64,000 bases of DNA from Seongchinamella sediminis (GCF_003457605.1 NZ_QRAN01000006.1:1-64000); one strand, 5' to 3'; counted from the stretch's first letter, positions 9,162 to 18,248 are shown. The notes: generated by a model from the letters alone, not told the origin. Numbers and translations: made by a program.

Positions 9162-9177
9162 TGCCAGTGCCCTGGCA
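9162..9177. promoter_or_regulatory. Inverted repeat upstream of the Crp/Fnr gene
   Basis: TGCCAG (9162-9167) and CTGGCA (9172-9177) flank TGCC, about 47 bp before the regulator's start codon. The position would suit an operator, but nothing links it to a known protein and it does not match the TGTCA-type sites. Confidence 0.3.
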
Positions 9178-9223
9178 GAAAAACCATAAATGACAGGAAA
9201 TACAGTTATCAGGTAGAGAACCT

Positions 9224-9928
9224 ATGGCGTCTATCTCACCCCCCGCCGACAACTGGATCTCCCGCTTGTCCCCGGCCCTGCGCGAAGAAATCACAGCAAG
9301 CATGACCATCAGGGATTATGCCGATAAGGACCTGATTTACCGCAGTGGTGAACCCGGTGAAGAGATTTTCCAGGTCGTCAGCGGCTATGTCCGGATGTAT
9401 ACCCTGACGGCGGAAGGCAAGGAGCTCGTTTACACTATCTTCGAGCCCGGCTGTTGTTTTGGCGAGATGAGCCTGATCGACAACCTGCCGCGCTTTCACA
9501 TGGCGCAGGCCTTTGGCGAGGTGCGCCTCGCGGTGTTGTCACGGGCGGATTTCGACAGGTTCTGGGCGTCACACCCGGAGGTCTCGCAGGAACTGTGCCG
9601 GTTTTTCGTGATGCGGGAACGGCGCATCTTCCAGATTTATGACCAGAGTAGCCTGGATCCGCTGCCGGTCAAAATTACCCACCGCCTGTTGTCACTGGCC
9701 GATACCATCGGCGAGGAGCGGGCCGACGGGATCCATTTCGACATGCGTATCACCCAGGAAGACATCGGGTTTATGGTCGCCGCATCGCGGCAGTCGGTGA
9801 ACAAGGTGCTGGGACTGTGGCGGCAACAGGGGCTGATCAAAATTGAATACGGCAACCTGGTCATTACGGATGTTGGCAAATTGCGCGAGCTGGCGGCAAC
9901 GGCGATGACGGCTTACCACCCGGTCTAG
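9224..9928 (+). CDS. Crp/Fnr family transcriptional regulator
   Basis: The 234-residue protein has an N-terminal cyclic-nucleotide-like beta-barrel (about 30-115, with Gly-Glu-Met-Ser-Leu-Ile-Asp near 80-86), a dimerisation helix, and a C-terminal winged helix. The recognition helix reads Ala-Ser-Arg-Gln-Ser-Val-Asn-Lys (about 187-194): it keeps the Arg of CRP Arg180 but has Gln in place of CRP Glu181. There is no Fnr-type N-terminal cysteine cluster, so it is unlikely to be an iron-sulfur oxygen sensor. Its Gln resembles CooA, which binds TGTCA-N6-CGACA; four such sites lie in this window (see findings). The effector is unknown. An AGGTAGAG stretch precedes the ATG. Confidence 0.88.
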   Translation: MASISPPADNWISRLSPALREEITASMTIRDYADKDLIYRSGEPGEEIFQVVSGYVRMYTLTAEGKELVYTIFEPGCCFGEMSLIDNLPRFHMAQAFGEVRLAVLSRADFDRFWASHPEVSQELCRFFVMRERRIFQIYDQSSLDPLPVKITHRLLSLADTIGEERADGIHFDMRITQEDIGFMVAASRQSVNKVLGLWRQQGLIKIEYGNLVITDVGKLRELAATAMTAYHPV

Positions 9929-9933
9929 GCCCA

Positions 9934-9965
9934 GGCCGGCCAGCGCAATCAGGCTCTGGCCGGCC
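9934..9965. terminator. Bidirectional terminator-like hairpin between convergent genes
   Basis: A perfect 10-bp stem, GGCCGGCCAG (9934-9943) with CTGGCCGGCC (9956-9965), and a 12-nt loop fills the gap between the stops of the Crp/Fnr gene and the acyl-CoA synthetase. Neither side carries a clear T-run, but placement and strength argue for a shared terminator. Confidence 0.55.
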
Positions 9966-9967
9966 CT

Positions 9968-11620
9968 TCAGTCGTCCCATTCCACCACTACAGTGCCTGT
10001 GACCGCCGCCTGGTTCGCCAGTTCTGCCGCTCGCGTTCCGAAGCGTTCCTCAACCTCGTTCCGGCGTATTTTCAGGGTCGGGGTCAACATGGTATTTTCA
10101 ATCGTCCAGGGTTCCCGGGTGATGATCACGGCCCCTATGCGGGCGTGTTTTTCCACCTCCGCATTGATGCCGGCGATATGTTGTTGCAGGCCCGCAGTGA
10201 CCTCGGCGGGATCCAGCTCCCTGGCCACCTCTGACAGTACGCAGACAATCACTGTTTTCGAGTAGCCGCGACCGAGCAGGCAGAGTTGCTCGGTCCATTC
10301 ATTGGCGGCAAAGGCGCTTTCGATGGGGGCAGGGGCGACGAATTTTCCCTGAATGGTCTTGAAGTAGTCCTTGACTCTGCCGGTGAGATAGAGGAAACCA
10401 TCCGCGTCGATACGTGCCCTGTCTCCGGTGTGGACCCAGCCATCGCGAAAGGTTTCACTGCTTTGTTCCGGCATTTTGTAGTAGCCGATCGCCGCGCCCT
10501 CTGCCTTGAAGGCCAGCTCACCTTCCTCGGTAATTTTCATTTCCACATCGGGTGGCACCCGGCCGATTGAGCCAATACGCCGCGACACGGATGTATTGAG
10601 GCTGACGGCCATGATCTCTGTCTGGCCAAAGCCCTCCATCAATGGCAGACCGAGCTCCTCGAACCAGGCGATCAGGGCCGGCGGTGTGGGGGCAGCGGCC
10701 GTGAGCATGTAATCCGCCTGATCCAGGCCCAGGGTCTGGCGAACGGCCAGCGAGGTGCCTTCCCTGTCCTGCTGCAGTGCCTGGTCGAGGGCGGTCCGGG
10801 AGCCAAACTGGGCGAGCACTTTCTGCTGCAACTGTTCCCAGACGCGCGGCGCCCCGAAAAAGAAATTAGGCCGGGTATCGGTCATGTCGCGAATGAGGGT
10901 CGCCGCGGATTCGTTAAAGGTCACGGAGCCGTTCTGCAGGATTGACTGCACCATCACCAGTTGTCGCTCGGCGATGTGCGACAGCGGCAGGTAGGAGAGG
11001 AATCGCGGGTTTCTCCTGACCTCGGTGTACTTGCATATCCGCTGCATGGGGACAGTCAGCGAGTCGTGGGTTTGCATGACGCCCTTGGGCGCCCCGGTGG
11101 TGCCCGAGGTAAAGACAATGGACACCAGGTCGGCGGGTGCCGGCTGGTTAGCCGGCTGCGCCGTACCGGCCTCGCTGATGATTTGCTCCCAGGGAATATG
11201 CGCTGCGTCAATGCTCACTCCGGGAAGGGTAATGATATCGACCCCGTCGGGAATCACCTGTCGCACGGCGTTCCAGTTGTCCGCCTCGCCGAGTATAAGC
11301 GCGCGGGCATCGGTAAATTCCAGAATGTACTGTGCGGTATCTGCGACCAGCGTGGTGAACAGGGGAATGCTGACGTTGCCGGATGCCATCAGCGCAAGGT
11401 CTGCGAGCATCCAGTGAGCCCTGTTGCGGGATAACAGGGCGACATTCGCCTGGTTGTTGCCGTAGCGTTGCTCCAGCCAGGCCGCCGCCGCGTTGATCTC
11501 GTCCCTCGCCTGGGTCCAGGTCCATTCTTCGAACACCTCGCCCTGGCGGTCACGCAGCCATACCGCATCGGGATTGCGCGCACATGCTTTGTCCAGGTAT
11601 CCCATCATTGATTTGTGCAT
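9968..11620 (-). CDS. AMP-binding acyl-CoA synthetase (long-chain fatty acid type)
   Basis: This 550-residue adenylate-forming enzyme should activate a carboxylic acid to its acyl-CoA with ATP. The signature P-loop Phe-Thr-Ser-Gly-Thr-Thr-Gly-Ala-Pro-Lys-Gly occurs near residues 169-179, Gly-Phe-Gly-Gln-Thr-Glu near 335-340, and the C-terminal hinge Leu-Thr-Gly-Arg-Val-Lys-Asp near 409-415. It resembles the long-chain (FadD15/FACL) branch. A GGAG site lies 8 nt before the ATG. About 120-140 bp upstream is a TGTCA-N6-CGACA operator-like site. It may feed the acyl-CoA dehydrogenase operon at 30925-37497 or the WS/DGAT enzyme nearby, but the substrate is not visible from sequence. Confidence 0.88.
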   Translation of the reverse strand: MHKSMMGYLDKACARNPDAVWLRDRQGEVFEEWTWTQARDEINAAAAWLEQRYGNNQANVALLSRNRAHWMLADLALMASGNVSIPLFTTLVADTAQYILEFTDARALILGEADNWNAVRQVIPDGVDIITLPGVSIDAAHIPWEQIISEAGTAQPANQPAPADLVSIVFTSGTTGAPKGVMQTHDSLTVPMQRICKYTEVRRNPRFLSYLPLSHIAERQLVMVQSILQNGSVTFNESAATLIRDMTDTRPNFFFGAPRVWEQLQQKVLAQFGSRTALDQALQQDREGTSLAVRQTLGLDQADYMLTAAAPTPPALIAWFEELGLPLMEGFGQTEIMAVSLNTSVSRRIGSIGRVPPDVEMKITEEGELAFKAEGAAIGYYKMPEQSSETFRDGWVHTGDRARIDADGFLYLTGRVKDYFKTIQGKFVAPAPIESAFAANEWTEQLCLLGRGYSKTVIVCVLSEVARELDPAEVTAGLQQHIAGINAEVEKHARIGAVIITREPWTIENTMLTPTLKIRRNEVEERFGTRAAELANQAAVTGTVVVEWDD

Positions 11621-11743
11621 TATTTCAACTCCAACTCCACATCATCGCCTGTCGCGGTCTGCCAGCGCCCAGGTCGTCCCCGGCCCGATCTGCGTACTGA
11701 CCTTAAGGTTTGCTGAATTATGCCCGAGCCGCCGGGAGGAGAA

Positions 11744-11759
11744 TGTCAATTAAACGACA
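11744..11759. promoter_or_regulatory. CRP-family-type operator, TGTCA-N6-CGACA
   Basis: TGTCA (11744-11748), six spacer bases and CGACA (11755-11759) match the sequence reported for CooA binding. The site is upstream of the acyl-CoA synthetase start at 11620 and belongs with the sites at 3399, 18249 and 18293. Confidence 0.5.
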
Positions 11760-11807
11760 GCAAATGGCGGCCGGCGCTCCGGGAACCCACCAAGTTGTTG
11801 CAATGTA

Positions 11808-11856
11808 TGAATCCCGGTGTGCCCGAACACCGCCTGCGCAGGGATGACGGAATTGT
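11808..11856. repeat. Intergenic palindromic repeat unit (GTCATCCCTGCGCAGGCGG type)
   Basis: The minus strand reads CCGTCATCCCTGCGCAGGCG, which resembles the very common intergenic repeat whose spurious translation is Val-Ile-Pro-Ala-Gln-Ala. It contains a hairpin (CGGTGT 11815-11820 with ACACCG 11827-11832) and a 10-bp palindrome CCTGCGCAGG (11833-11842). It is between the acyl-CoA synthetase promoter and the end of the GST gene. Only one copy is visible here. Confidence 0.5.
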
Positions 11857-11873
11857 AAGTTTCCGGACGGGCC

Positions 11874-12539
11874 CTAGCTGCCGTAGCGTTGCCTGATATA
11901 GGCGAAAAACTCAGAGGCGTTTGCCTGCTTGTCGGCATCAATCTTCACCGCCGCGGGGCTTTCCGCCATCGCCGCCTCCCAGTTGGCTGCTGCCGGGATG
12001 TCGGAGAGCGCGTACCACTGCAGCTGGTTTTCGCCGACAGTGCGCACCATGCCGCTGACGTAGCGTAGATAAATATCGGCCATCGAGAATTCCGCGCCAG
12101 TTACCCAGGGATCGAATCGGCAGAGATGATCGAGGGCGGCAATCCCGCGCTGCAGGGTCTGGCGGACCTGCTCCTTGAGCGGCTCCGGCGCCTGGCGCTG
12201 CCCGAGGACGTGGGGGAGTAACTGCCGGCTCGACAGTTCCAGGTATAACTCCGACATTTTCATTATCTGGCGTACCTGTGCCCGCCGGTACGGGTCCTCG
12301 GGATAGAGCGGCCTGTCGGGGTAGGCTTCCTCCAGGTAGTCGCAGATCACGCTGGTTTCCGACAGGCTGTCGCCGTTTTCGGTGGTGATCGCCGGCACCT
12401 TGCTGGCGGGGCTGATCTGTAGCCAGTCCTCGCCGCCGCCATAGGTGAGATCTTCCCTGAAGGGTATATCCTTGTACAGCAGTGCGTGTTTGACGATGTT
12501 GTAATAGTTGCTGTAGGGAAATCCGTGCAGAGTCAGCAT
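11874..12539 (-). CDS. Glutathione S-transferase family protein
   Basis: The 221-residue product has an N-terminal thioredoxin-like GST domain starting Met-Leu-Thr-Leu-His-Gly-Phe-Pro-Tyr-Ser-Asn, with the Val-Pro-Ala-Ile and Ser-Glu-Thr-Ser-Val-Ile motifs that bind the gamma-Glu of glutathione (about residues 48-65). A helical C-terminal domain contains the Ala-Asp-Ile-Tyr-Leu capping segment. The start at 12539 is chosen because AGGAG lies 7 nt upstream; a longer frame back to 12629 has no such site. It may be a conjugating or isomerising enzyme in the surrounding catabolic region. Confidence 0.85.
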   Translation of the reverse strand: MLTLHGFPYSNYYNIVKHALLYKDIPFREDLTYGGGEDWLQISPASKVPAITTENGDSLSETSVICDYLEEAYPDRPLYPEDPYRRAQVRQIMKMSELYLELSSRQLLPHVLGQRQAPEPLKEQVRQTLQRGIAALDHLCRFDPWVTGAEFSMADIYLRYVSGMVRTVGENQLQWYALSDIPAAANWEAAMAESPAAVKIDADKQANASEFFAYIRQRYGS

Positions 12540-12660
12540 ATTTTTTCTCCTGGTAAATGCCGGTGCTGTTCGAGCCAGTGATTGTCGTGCCAGTAACGGC
12601 GGCAGCTGCCGCGAGAAACGGCGAACCAAGGGTAGTGCGTATACATTGCCCCGGTGGCAG

Positions 12661-14205
12661 CTATTTTTTCCGGCCGCTTCCCGCCTTGCTTTTTGTCGGC
12701 GCCCTGGACTTCGATTTTACCCGGGCTTTGGCTTTGGGTGTGGCTTTGGTTTTGCGCTTTGCGCCGCCTGTGGCCCTGGACTTGCCCGGACTGGCTTTCA
12801 GCCCGGCCATCTCCTCCAGTTCCTGCAGTGCATCCTCGAGGTAGTCAATCATTCGCTGCACGTGGGGAACGCTGCGCCGGCAGGCGATAATGCCGAAGTC
12901 CAGATTCTGGTTGTATCCCACCAGGGTTACGTTCATGGCGAAGCCATCAAAAACAATGGATGCGGGGTACATGCCCTGTAATGCAGCGCCATGCCAGTAC
13001 AGCTGCTCGCGCGGGCCGGGCACATTGGATATTACCGTGCTGAATGAAGGAAACCGCGCAGCCATGCCCAGCACCGTGGTCAGCACGGTGGGTACCTGGA
13101 CGAACTGCAGAAAAATCTCGGCCTCCCGCTGCGACATACTGTTTATGAACTTCTTGCCCGCTTGCACCGATTCCTGGATCACCCGCAGCCGACGCTCCGG
13201 TGAGCGGATGTTTGTGGCCAGGTCGGCAGTGATGAAGCCGACAGCGTTGGCGGATTCAATATCGCTTTCCGACCGCAACGACACCGGCACCATGGCCTTG
13301 AGGGGCAGTTTGGGCAGCTCATTCTGGTCGATGAGATAGCGCCGGAATGCACCTGAGCACATGGCCAGTACCACATCGTTCAGGGTTCCGTTCACTGCCT
13401 TCGACACCGCCTTGACCCGTGCGATGGGCCAGGACTGGGCGACAAAGCGGCGGGAGCCGCTGACCTTGGTGTTGATCGAGGTGTGCGGCACATTGCGCCA
13501 TGGCACCGTCAGCTCACTGTTGCCGACACCGAACAGCGCTCCGCCAAAACTCTTCAGCGCGCCCAGCACATTGGCCGTGGTGTCGAACTGGCTACGGAAC
13601 AGCTCGGAAACCGAGCGCAGTTCCTGGTCGGTAGGTGCCACCGGCTTTTTCGGCGTGCCGAGTCCGGTTGCGTCTCTGTAGCGTTCAAACATGGAGAGCG
13701 AGAGGGGCGAATCGAAGGCTTTTGCATTCGGGTCGGTCGAGCACATGGCCCGGGTCATATGCATCGCCCCGACGCCGTCGATGGCGGCGTGATGTAGCTT
13801 CTGGTAGATGGCGAACTGCCGGTTCTCCAGGCCCTCTATCAGATGAATCTCCCACAGCGGCCGGGTGCGGTCGAGCAGTGTGGCATGCAGCCGGGAGACC
13901 AGCGCGAACAACTCGCGATAGCGGCCGGGTTTGGGCAGCGCAGAGTGGCGAATGTGGTAGTCCAGGTCGAGATCCTTGTCCTCTTCCCAGTACATCTGCC
14001 CGGGCAGTCGCCCCGGTACCGCTATCTCACCAAAGGGCTTGCGAAAATCCCTTGCGTTGTAGAGGATCTCCTTCAACTCGGCGAAGTACTCCCGCTCGTT
14101 GACTCCCCGGGGGAGAGAAAAGAGGTTGATGCCCCCCACGTGCTGGGGGGCCTCTCGTTTTTCGGCCAGCAGGAAACCGGCGTCAGTGGCTGGGATACGT
14201 CTCAT
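12661..14205 (-). CDS. Wax ester synthase / diacylglycerol acyltransferase (WS/DGAT) with basic C-terminal tail
   Basis: The 514-residue protein carries the WS/DGAT catalytic motif His-His-Ala-Ala-Ile-Asp-Gly at residues 138-144 and the later Asn-Val-Pro-Gly-Pro motif. It should esterify acyl-CoA with long-chain alcohols or diacylglycerol to make wax esters or triacylglycerol. Most family members are about 450-475 residues; here the last 45 or so are almost entirely Lys, Arg, Ala, Ser, Thr and Pro, like a histone H1 tail. The tail begins after Gly-Leu-Lys-Ala-Ser-Pro-Gly-Lys. The frame is intact and the bases remain GC-rich through the tail, so it is not a frameshift artefact. Confidence 0.9.
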   Translation of the reverse strand: MRRIPATDAGFLLAEKREAPQHVGGINLFSLPRGVNEREYFAELKEILYNARDFRKPFGEIAVPGRLPGQMYWEEDKDLDLDYHIRHSALPKPGRYRELFALVSRLHATLLDRTRPLWEIHLIEGLENRQFAIYQKLHHAAIDGVGAMHMTRAMCSTDPNAKAFDSPLSLSMFERYRDATGLGTPKKPVAPTDQELRSVSELFRSQFDTTANVLGALKSFGGALFGVGNSELTVPWRNVPHTSINTKVSGSRRFVAQSWPIARVKAVSKAVNGTLNDVVLAMCSGAFRRYLIDQNELPKLPLKAMVPVSLRSESDIESANAVGFITADLATNIRSPERRLRVIQESVQAGKKFINSMSQREAEIFLQFVQVPTVLTTVLGMAARFPSFSTVISNVPGPREQLYWHGAALQGMYPASIVFDGFAMNVTLVGYNQNLDFGIIACRRSVPHVQRMIDYLEDALQELEEMAGLKASPGKSRATGGAKRKTKATPKAKARVKSKSRAPTKSKAGSGRKK

Positions 14206-14252
14206 GGTGCTACCCCCTCAAAGCGGGATGTTGCTGTGGTTGGACTTTGCGT

Positions 14253-16454
14253 TCACTCTGCCGCCTGCATTTCGTCACGGGTTTCGTGGGCCCGGTGGAT
14301 AAGGTAGGCGTGAATCGCCTCCGCGTCCTGGGCGTCGAGGCGGTCAGCGAATCCCGCCATGCCCCGTTCATGCCGCAGACCGCCCAGCACGATAGCCAGG
14401 AACTGTTCGTGCGTCTCCGGGCTCATGAAGCGCAGGTCGGGAATACTGCTGCCGGAGACCGCGCGGTCGCCATGGCAGAAGTGGCAGTAATTGACGAAGG
14501 TCTCGTGACCTTCCTCAATGGTTGCAGCATCGGCGGTGAGCGGCGGTGGCTGCGGCAGGCGCAACTGTTGCGGCTCGGGTACTGGCAGCGCCTGCTCGCC
14601 GTCCAGGCTGAAGACCAGCAGCCGACTGTTGTTGCTGCTGCCCGCAAGGGTGCTGCCGGCAGCGCGGCCGGCAATTTCGCCGAAGGCAACCAGGGCGCCG
14701 CCCCAGCCGGACACTACGGCCACATACTGCTTGCCATCGATGCTGTAGGTGATGGGCGCGGCGACGATGCCGGTATGGGCGGGGCTGGACCACAACTGTT
14801 CGCCGGTATCGGCCCGATAGGCGACAAATTCACCATCGGCATTGCCCTGGAACAGGAGATTACCGGCAGTGCTCAGCATGCCGCCGTTCCACAGGGTGGT
14901 GTGGGGTACGCGCCATGCCTCTTTCTGCTTGACCGGATCCCAGGCGGTGATAAAACCGGTAAACTCCGCCAGTACCTTGGTTCGCAGTTCGGGGTCGTCC
15001 GGCGTTACTGCCGGCATCAGGTCCAGCCCGGTGTTCCAGGCGCCGGGTTTGAACGCGAAGTTTTCATCGTGGGCGTAATTCATCAGGCCCTGGTGGGCGG
15101 GGATGTAGACCAGCCCGGTAAGGGGGCTGTAACTCATCGGGTGCCAGTTATGTCCGCCCTGGGTATTGGGGTAGAGGAGGACCGGTTCGCCCTTGTCGTA
15201 GCGGGCGTTCTCGGTCTCTACCGGGCGTCCGGTAGCCAGGTCCACATGGCTGGCCCAGGTGACCTTGGTGTATTTCTCGGCGGAGACCAGTTTGCCGTTG
15301 GCACGGTCGATCACGTAGAAAAAGCCGTTTTTCGGCGCCTGCATGATCACCTGGCGGGTTTTACCGTCGATTTCGATATCCGCGAGGATCATGTGCTGGG
15401 TGGCAGTGTAGTCCCAGCTCTCACCCGGTGTCGTCTGGTAGTGCCAGACATACTCGCCGGTATCGGGCCGCACGGCGACTATCGATGACAGGAACAGGTT
15501 GTCACCGCCGCCGGGACTGCGGACCAGCCTGTTCCAGGGGGCGCCATTGCCCACGCCGAAGTAGAGCAGGTCCAGTTCCGGATCGTAAGCCATGGAGTCC
15601 CACACGGTGCCGCCCCCGCCGATCTCCCAGTAGCTGTCGCCGGTCCAGGTGGCGGCGGCCTTTTCCAGAATGGGGTTCTCGAAGGGCTTGTCCGGATCGC
15701 CGGGGACGGTATAAAAACGCCAGGCGAGCTCGCCACTCTCGGCGTCGTAGGCGCTGATGTAGCCGCGTACCCCCAATTCCGAGCCGCCATTGCCGATCAG
15801 CACCTTGCCCTTGACCACGCGGGGCGCGCCGGTGATGGAGTAGGGTTTGTCCCTGGGGGTGGTCTGTATGTCCCACAACTCACTGCCGGTCCCGGCATCC
15901 AGCGCCACCAGGCGGCCGTCGATGGTGCCCACGTACACGCGGCCCTGCCAGACGGCGACCCCGCGATTGACCGCGTCGCAACACAGGTTGACCATCCAGG
16001 CCTTCGGTACTTCCGGATCGTAGTGCCAGAGCAATTCGCCGCTGCGCGCATCAAAGGCGTAGACCATGCTCCAGGAACTGGTGGTATAGATCACGCCATC
16101 GACAAACAGGGGCGTCGCCTCCATACCCCTGTTGGTGGGGAAATCAAAGTACCAGTCCAGTCCCAGCTGATCGACATTGGTGTCGTTGATCATCTTGAGA
16201 GGGCTGAAGCGCTGCTCGTCATAGGTCCTGCCGTGGGACAGCCATTGTCCCGGTTCCTTGTCTGCCTCGGTTATGCGTTCACCGGTGACCGCGGCATAGG
16301 CAGTGGCGGTGCTCTCCTTCGTGGTCGGCGGGGCGCTGGGGGCGACACTGGTCGTTGCCGGTTCCTGCTGGCAGCCAGCCAGCACAGCGGACAGTAACAG
16401 CGCGGTGCCCAGCCTGGTGGCGACACCGCAGTTCGCGCGTGGTGCAGAATTCAT
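14253..16454 (-). CDS. PQQ-dependent quinohaemoprotein alcohol dehydrogenase (type II, lipoprotein)
   Basis: The 733-residue protein oxidises alcohols in the periplasm using PQQ and passes electrons to its own haem c. An N-terminal lipobox (Leu-Ala-Gly-Cys, residues 25-28) predicts a lipid anchor. The eight-bladed PQQ propeller has the vicinal disulfide Cys158-Cys159, a Glu near 226 and Asn303 as metal ligands, and the catalytic Asp348 in Ser-Trp-Asp-Tyr-Thr. The residue two after that Asp is Thr, not Asp, so it lacks the lanthanide signature and is predicted to be calcium-type. A C-terminal cytochrome c domain binds haem through Cys657-x-x-Cys660-His661. A GAGG site lies 5 nt before the ATG. 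Confidence 0.92.
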   Translation of the reverse strand: MNSAPRANCGVATRLGTALLLSAVLAGCQQEPATTSVAPSAPPTTKESTATAYAAVTGERITEADKEPGQWLSHGRTYDEQRFSPLKMINDTNVDQLGLDWYFDFPTNRGMEATPLFVDGVIYTTSSWSMVYAFDARSGELLWHYDPEVPKAWMVNLCCDAVNRGVAVWQGRVYVGTIDGRLVALDAGTGSELWDIQTTPRDKPYSITGAPRVVKGKVLIGNGGSELGVRGYISAYDAESGELAWRFYTVPGDPDKPFENPILEKAAATWTGDSYWEIGGGGTVWDSMAYDPELDLLYFGVGNGAPWNRLVRSPGGGDNLFLSSIVAVRPDTGEYVWHYQTTPGESWDYTATQHMILADIEIDGKTRQVIMQAPKNGFFYVIDRANGKLVSAEKYTKVTWASHVDLATGRPVETENARYDKGEPVLLYPNTQGGHNWHPMSYSPLTGLVYIPAHQGLMNYAHDENFAFKPGAWNTGLDLMPAVTPDDPELRTKVLAEFTGFITAWDPVKQKEAWRVPHTTLWNGGMLSTAGNLLFQGNADGEFVAYRADTGEQLWSSPAHTGIVAAPITYSIDGKQYVAVVSGWGGALVAFGEIAGRAAGSTLAGSSNNSRLLVFSLDGEQALPVPEPQQLRLPQPPPLTADAATIEEGHETFVNYCHFCHGDRAVSGSSIPDLRFMSPETHEQFLAIVLGGLRHERGMAGFADRLDAQDAEAIHAYLIHRAHETRDEMQAAE

Positions 16455-16487
16455 ACAAACCTCATCTATTTATTCAAATTGGTAAAT

Positions 16488-16507
16488 ACGCCCCTGTCGC
16501 GGGGCGT
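16488..16507 (-). other. Hairpin between arylsulfatase and PQQ dehydrogenase
   Basis: ACGCCCC (16488-16494) and GGGGCGT (16501-16507) form a perfect 7-bp stem with a 6-nt loop in the gap between two genes read on the minus strand. It could attenuate read-through or mark the end of the arylsulfatase transcript. No strong T-run follows. Confidence 0.35.
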
Positions 16508-16560
16508 GCAATGGGTCAGAGTGACAGTATAGGTCGCTACTATACCGCCGCCAGTGTCGC

Positions 16561-18132
16561 CTATTCCTGGCGCATGTACTTCTCGACCACCTGGTCGATG
16601 GTAAAGCTGGCCGGGCGCTGGCGCGGCGGGAATTCCTTGAAGGTCATCAGGAACTCCTGGACTTTGACCACTGCCGGGCGGGCGTAGATGCCGATCTTGC
16701 GCATCATCCAGTCCTCGTAGTGGTTGGAGTCCGTGTCGGCGCGCTCAAAGGGGTCGCGCCGCAGGTTGAACAGTTTTGGAATACGCAGGGAGACAAAAGG
16801 TTCGCGCCAGACCTTGAACTGGCGGGCGCGCTGTTCGGCGAATACCATCTTCCAGTCGCCGCTACGTAGCGCCACCAGGCCCCCGTCATCGCTGAAGTAG
16901 AAGAAGTCCTCGCGCGGCCCGGAGGCGGTTTCACCGGTCAGGTGGGGCAGGAAATTGTAGCCATCCAGGTGAACCCTGAAGCGCTTGTCGCCCGCGCGGT
17001 GCCCCTCGAGCAGGTCCTGCTTGATAGTCGGCTGCCCGGCAGCGGCCATCAGCGTGGGAACCCAGTCCAGGTGCGACATGATGGTGTTGGATACCCCGCC
17101 GGCAGCTATCTTCTCGGGCCAGCGCACCATGGCCGGTACCCGGAAGCCGCCTTCCCAGTTGGTATTTTTTTCACTGCGGAAGGGGGTGATGGCGGCGTCA
17201 GGCCACTGGTTGAAATGCGGGCCGTTGTCGGTCGAGTAGAACACGATGGTATTGTCGGCGATGCCCAGGTCGTCCAGTTTTTGCAGCAGTTGCCCGACAT
17301 GGCCGTCGTGTTCCAGCATGGCATCATTGTAGAAACCCTGGCCGGAGGCGCCCAGTTGGGAATCCTTGACGTGGGTGTAGTAGTGCATCCGGGTCGAATT
17401 GAACCAGACAAAAAACGGTTTGTTCTCACTGTGGGCCTTGTCGATGAACTTCAGGCTGGCGGCGAGGAACTCCTCATCGACGGTTTCCATGCGCTTTTTG
17501 GTCAGGGGGCCCGAATCTTCAATACGACCGTCCGCATAGCTGCGAATGACGCCCCGGGGTCCAAAGCGCTTGTGGAATTCGGGATCCCTGGGGTAATCGG
17601 GATCTTCCGGCTCCTCTTCCGCGTTCAGGTGGTACAGGTTGCCGAAAAACTCGTCGAAGCCGTGGTTGGTAGGAAGAAACTCGTCGCGGTCGCCCAGGTG
17701 GTTCTTGCCGAACTGGCCGGTTGCGTATCCCAGTGGCTTCAGCAGCTCCGCCAGGGTCGGGTCCTCGGGTTGCAGGCCGATATCCGCCCCCGGTACTCCC
17801 ACCTTGGTCAGCCCGGTGCGCACCGGGTGTTGTCCGGTGATAAAGGCCGAGCGTCCGGCAGTGCAGCTCTGCTCGCCGTAGTAGTCGGTGAAGACCAACC
17901 CTTCCTCGGCAATGCGGTCAATATTGGGCGTGTGGTAGCCCATGGCCCCGCGGCTGTAATTGCTGATGTTGGTAATACCGATGTCGTCACCCCAGATCAC
18001 CAGAATATTCGGCTTGTTTGCCGCCAGCGTGGCGGCGGCAGGGGCAAGCAATACGGCCAGCAGCACGGTTTTTATCGCTGGCAGTCGCCAGCGAGGAAGG
18101 TTGCAAAAAGAGAACGATAGTTTGTCTGACAT
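16561..18132 (-). CDS. Type I arylsulfatase
   Basis: The product (about 523 residues from the start chosen here) is a formylglycine sulfatase that hydrolyses sulfate esters outside the cytoplasm. A signal peptide runs to about residue 38. The active-site motif Cys90-Thr-Ala-Gly-Arg follows the Cys-x-Pro/Ala-x-Arg rule, so Cys90 is the predicted formylglycine. Metal ligands are visible in Trp-Gly-Asp-Asp near 47-50 and later in Ser-Thr-Asp-Asn-Gly. The start at 18132 puts the signal peptide near the N-terminus, with an AAAGG site upstream. It faces away from the aldehyde dehydrogenase across a region with two CRP-type sites. The physiological ester is unknown. No maturase gene is in this window. 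Confidence 0.9.
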   Translation of the reverse strand: MSDKLSFSFCNLPRWRLPAIKTVLLAVLLAPAAATLAANKPNILVIWGDDIGITNISNYSRGAMGYHTPNIDRIAEEGLVFTDYYGEQSCTAGRSAFITGQHPVRTGLTKVGVPGADIGLQPEDPTLAELLKPLGYATGQFGKNHLGDRDEFLPTNHGFDEFFGNLYHLNAEEEPEDPDYPRDPEFHKRFGPRGVIRSYADGRIEDSGPLTKKRMETVDEEFLAASLKFIDKAHSENKPFFVWFNSTRMHYYTHVKDSQLGASGQGFYNDAMLEHDGHVGQLLQKLDDLGIADNTIVFYSTDNGPHFNQWPDAAITPFRSEKNTNWEGGFRVPAMVRWPEKIAAGGVSNTIMSHLDWVPTLMAAAGQPTIKQDLLEGHRAGDKRFRVHLDGYNFLPHLTGETASGPREDFFYFSDDGGLVALRSGDWKMVFAEQRARQFKVWREPFVSLRIPKLFNLRRDPFERADTDSNHYEDWMMRKIGIYARPAVVKVQEFLMTFKEFPPRQRPASFTIDQVVEKYMRQE

Positions 18133-18248
18133 TGTTTTATAGCCTTTTGCTTCGCTTATAGGTATGTCACAGGACGTTGGAGCTACCGTACCACGGCGCA
18201 ACTCAACGCACTGATCGAAGTGTACGCTACCATGGGGCCAGCCGGGGC

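Noticed and set aside
14253-16454. Lanthanide-dependent alcohol dehydrogenase
   Set aside because: The residue two after the catalytic Asp348 is Thr, not Asp, so the lanthanide-coordinating Asp is missing.
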